Shown in pieces: positions 61,581 through 64,000 of a stretch of 64,000 nucleotides of DNA. The position numbers and the translations under genes are program-made. The stretch is from Litoditis marina. Lineage: Eukaryota; Nematoda; Chromadorea; Rhabditida; Rhabditidae. The DNA is taken from the NCBI GenBank assembly GCA_964036275.1, contig CAXIWQ010000335.1, forward strand, positions 84,425 to 148,424, in the 5' to 3' direction. The notes under the pieces are model-generated. The model did not search any database and was not told where the DNA came from. It was given only the letters and a program-made list of their open reading frames with translations. Every line of letters starts with the position of its first letter. Positions within the stretch are counted from its first letter, which is position 1.

Positions 61581-63290
61581 ATTCTGTGGCGCACAGCCAC
61601 GAAATACGAATTAACGCGGTTATCGACTTTTCGGCTTGCAGTTACAGAAAAAAAAAATCACACGGCTATCAAGTCTGTTGCTCACAACTACAAAAACCTA
61701 ATACGACTGTATATCCTGTGGCGCACAGCCACAAAAGACAGTTTAACGCGGTTATTGACTCTTTGCTTGCAGCTACAGGAAAAAGTTTATACGGCTATCA
61801 AGTCTGTTGCTCCCAGCTACAAAAACCTAATACGACAATCTTTTCTGTGGTGCACAAGCAGAAAATACGAATTAACGCGGTTATTGACTCTGTGGCTTGC
61901 ACTTACAGAGAACAGTTCATACGGCTATCACGTCTGTTGCTCCCAGCTACAAAAACCTAATACGACTTTATATTCTGTGGCGCACAGCCACAAAAGACAA
62001 ATTAACGCGGTTATCGACTCTTTGGCTTGCAGTTACAGAGAAAAGTTCATACGGCTATCCAGTCTGTTGCTCCCAGCTACAAAGACCTAACACGACTATC
62101 TATTTTGTGGCGCACAGCCACAAAAGACGAATTAACGCGGTTATTGACTCTTTGCCTTGCAGCTACAGAAAAAAGTTTATACGGCTATCAAGTCTGTTGC
62201 TCCCAGCTACAAAAACCTAATACGACTATATATTTTGTGGCGCACAGCCACGAAATACGAATTAACGCGGTTATCGACTCTTTGGCTTGCATTTACAGAG
62301 AACAGTTCATACGGCTATCAAATCTGTTGCTCCCAGCTACAAAAACCTAATACGACAATCTATTCTGTGGCGCACAGCCACAAAATACGAATTAACGCTG
62401 TTATCGACTCTTTGGCTTGCAGCTACAGAAAAAAGCTTATACGGCTACCAAGTGTGTTGCTCACAGCTACAAGAACCTAATACGACTATATATTCTGTGG
62501 CGCACAGCCACAAAATACGAATTAACGCTGTTATCGACTCTTTGGCTTGCAGCTACAGAAAAAGCTTATACGGCTATCAAGTCTGTTGCTCCCAGCTACA
62601 AAAACCTAATACGACTTTATATTCTGTGGCGCACAGCCACAAAAGACAATTCAACGCGGTTATTGACTCTTTGCCTTGCAGCTACAGGAAAAAGTTCATA
62701 CGGCTATCAAGTTTGTTGCTCCCAGCTACAAGAACCTAATACGACTATCTATTCTGTGGCGCACAGCCACGAAATACGAATTAACGCGGTTATCGACTTT
62801 TCGGCTTGCAGTTACAGAAAAAAAAAATCACACGGCTATCAAGTCTGTTGCTCACAACTACAAAAACCTAATACGACTGTATATCCTGTGGCGCACAGCC
62901 ACAAAAGACAGTTTAACGCGGTTATTGACTCTTTGCCTTGCAGCTACAGGAAAAAGTTTATACGGCTATCAAGTCTGTTGCTCCCAGCTACAAAAACCTA
63001 ATACGACAATCTTTTCTGTGGTGCACAAGCAGAAAATACGAATTAACGCGGTTATTGACTCTGTGGCTTGCACTTACAGAGAACAGTTCATACGGCTATC
63101 ACGTCTGTTGCTCCCAGCTACAAAAACCTAATACGACTTTATATTCTGTGGCGCACAGCCACAAAAGACAAATTAACGCGGTTATCGACTCTTTGGCTTG
63201 CAGTTACAGAGAAAAGTTCATACGGCTATCCAGTCTGTTGCTCCCAGCTACAAAGACCTAACACGACTATCTATTTTGTGGCGCACAGCC
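61100..63290 (+). repeat. 1170-bp higher-order repeat, about 1.9 copies
   Basis: Copy 1 is about 61100-62269 and copy 2 about 62270-63290. The period is exactly nine monomers. Copy 1 lacks one base at 61766 (CTTTGCTTGCAG against CTTTGCCTTGCAG), so the offset becomes 1171. Both contain the TGTGGTGCACAAGCAGAAAATACG variant (61847, 63019), in which the hairpin stem is lost. Confidence 0.8.
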
Positions 63291-64000
63291 ACGAAATACG
63301 AATTAACACGGTTATCGACTCATTGGCTTGCAGCTACGGGAAAAAGGTTTATACGGCTATCAAGTCTGTTGCTCCCAGCTACAAAAACCTAATACGACTT
63401 TATATTGTGTGGCGCACAGCCACAAAAGACAGATTAACGCGGTTATTGACTCTTTGCCTTGCAGCTACAGAAAAAAATTTATACGGCTATCAAGTCTGTT
63501 GCTCCCAGCTACAAAAACCTAATACGACTTTATATTCTGTGGCGCACAGCCACAAAAGACAAATTAACGCGGTTATTGACTCTTTGCCGTGCAGCTACAG
63601 AAAAAAGTTTATACGGCTATCAAGTATGTTGCTCCCAGCTACAAAAACCTAATACTACTATCTATTCTGTGGCGCACAGCCACAAAAGACAAATTAGCGC
63701 GGTTATTGACACTTTGCCTTACAGCTACAGAAAAAAGTTTATACGGCTATCAAGTCTGTTGTTCCCAGCTACAAAAACCTGATACGACAATCTATTCTGT
63801 GGCGCACAGCCACAAAATACGATTTAACGCGGTTATCGACTCTTTGCCTTGCAGCTACAGAGAACAGTTCATACGGCTATCAAGTCTGTTGCTCATGGCT
63901 ACAAAAACCTAATACAACTTTATATTCTGTGGCGCACAGCCACAAAAGACAAATTAAAGCGGTTATTACCTTTTTGCCTTGCAGCTACAGAAAAAAGTTT
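63291..64000 (+). repeat. Unblocked satellite at the right edge
   Basis: About five and a half monomers of mixed type with no close duplicate noticed in the window. Several have private changes: AATTAACACGG near 63301, AATACTACTATC near 63651, AATTAGCGCGG near 63693, TTACAGCTACAG near 63719 and AATTAAAGCGG near 63951. The raised number of private changes suggests less recent homogenisation here than in the blocks to the left. Confidence 0.7.

Larger units (their letters stand above)
19765..64000 (+). repeat. 130-bp satellite array, right arm
   Basis: The same satellite resumes exactly after the insertion, in the same orientation and in the same monomer phase as before it, and continues for about 340 copies to the window edge, where it is cut mid-monomer. 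No gene, RNA gene, inversion or unique spacer was seen. Variants change by region: GTTGCTCATGGCTAC and GCTAGAAAAACCC types are common before about 31 kb, TTCCTACGGC and AATATGACAATC types between about 28 and 50 kb, and AACGCTGTTATC types after about 55.7 kb. The array therefore consists of locally homogenised domains. Confidence 0.97.

Noticed and set aside
1..64000. CRISPR array
   Set aside because: Repeats are contiguous 130-bp units with graded variation. There are no short identical repeats separated by unique spacers, no leader and no cas genes, and the structure is a eukaryotic-type satellite.
1..64000. rDNA, tRNA or snRNA gene cluster
   Set aside because: No rRNA core motifs, tRNA A/B boxes with cloverleaf pairing, or snRNA elements were seen in the monomer on either strand.

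Overview
This window is essentially one long satellite-DNA array from a eukaryotic genome. From base 1 to base 64000 it is a head-to-tail array of a roughly 130-bp monomer. Every copy is in the same orientation, about 490 copies fit, and the array runs off both ends. I find no gene, no RNA gene and no unique sequence. One hand-counted monomer (7032-7161) is about 42% GC and is not depleted in CpG. The taxon cannot be named from the sequence. A homogenised satellite with higher-order structure, carrying a DNA-transposon-like insertion, points to a nuclear chromosome in heterochromatin (pericentromere, centromere or similar).

Scale 1, the monomer: each 130-bp unit is itself three diverged sub-repeats of about 43 bp (A 44, B 41, C 45 bp in the reference copy). 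Each starts CAGCYACA, then an A-tract, then a TACG-containing stretch and a TCT-rich end. The B/C junction forms a short hairpin (TGTGGC, loop GCACA, GCCACA). All common stop codons of the + strand lie in one phase of the monomer. Since 130 is 1 modulo 3, this creates a ladder of long spurious open frames (64, 107, 150, 195 codons and up to 400) that are not genes.

Scale 2, higher-order repeats (HORs): the array is a patchwork of blocks, each homogenised on its own period. These are 811 bp (1-1708), 2216 bp (about 8955-13176), 2850 bp (about 12850-18540), 386 bp (about 21920-22725), 1986 bp (about 23026-26993), 2164 bp (about 26970-31140), 784 bp (about 30370-32660), 1303 bp (about 33430-37000), a ladder of 654/784/914/1044/1174 bp units (38639-49500), 2116 bp (about 51285-55250), 1687 bp (about 55870-59032), then 1037, 1561 and 1170 bp periods up to about 63290. 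Rare rearranged monomers act as lineage markers: A-A fusions, C-A fusions, and 5-bp and 36-bp deletions.

Scale 3, the insertion: at 19377-19764 the satellite is interrupted by a foreign element. It has 20-21 bp terminal inverted repeats beginning AGTAGTGTATGG, a perfect 6-bp target-site duplication (GCTACA), five tandem copies of an unrelated 65-bp repeat, and a 23-N assembly gap directly inside the left terminus. Empty-site paralogues at 17851 and 15000 prove the insertion. The 6-bp duplication and AG...CT ends suggest a Polinton/Maverick-type terminus, and the gap may hide most of the element. This is the most notable object in the window.
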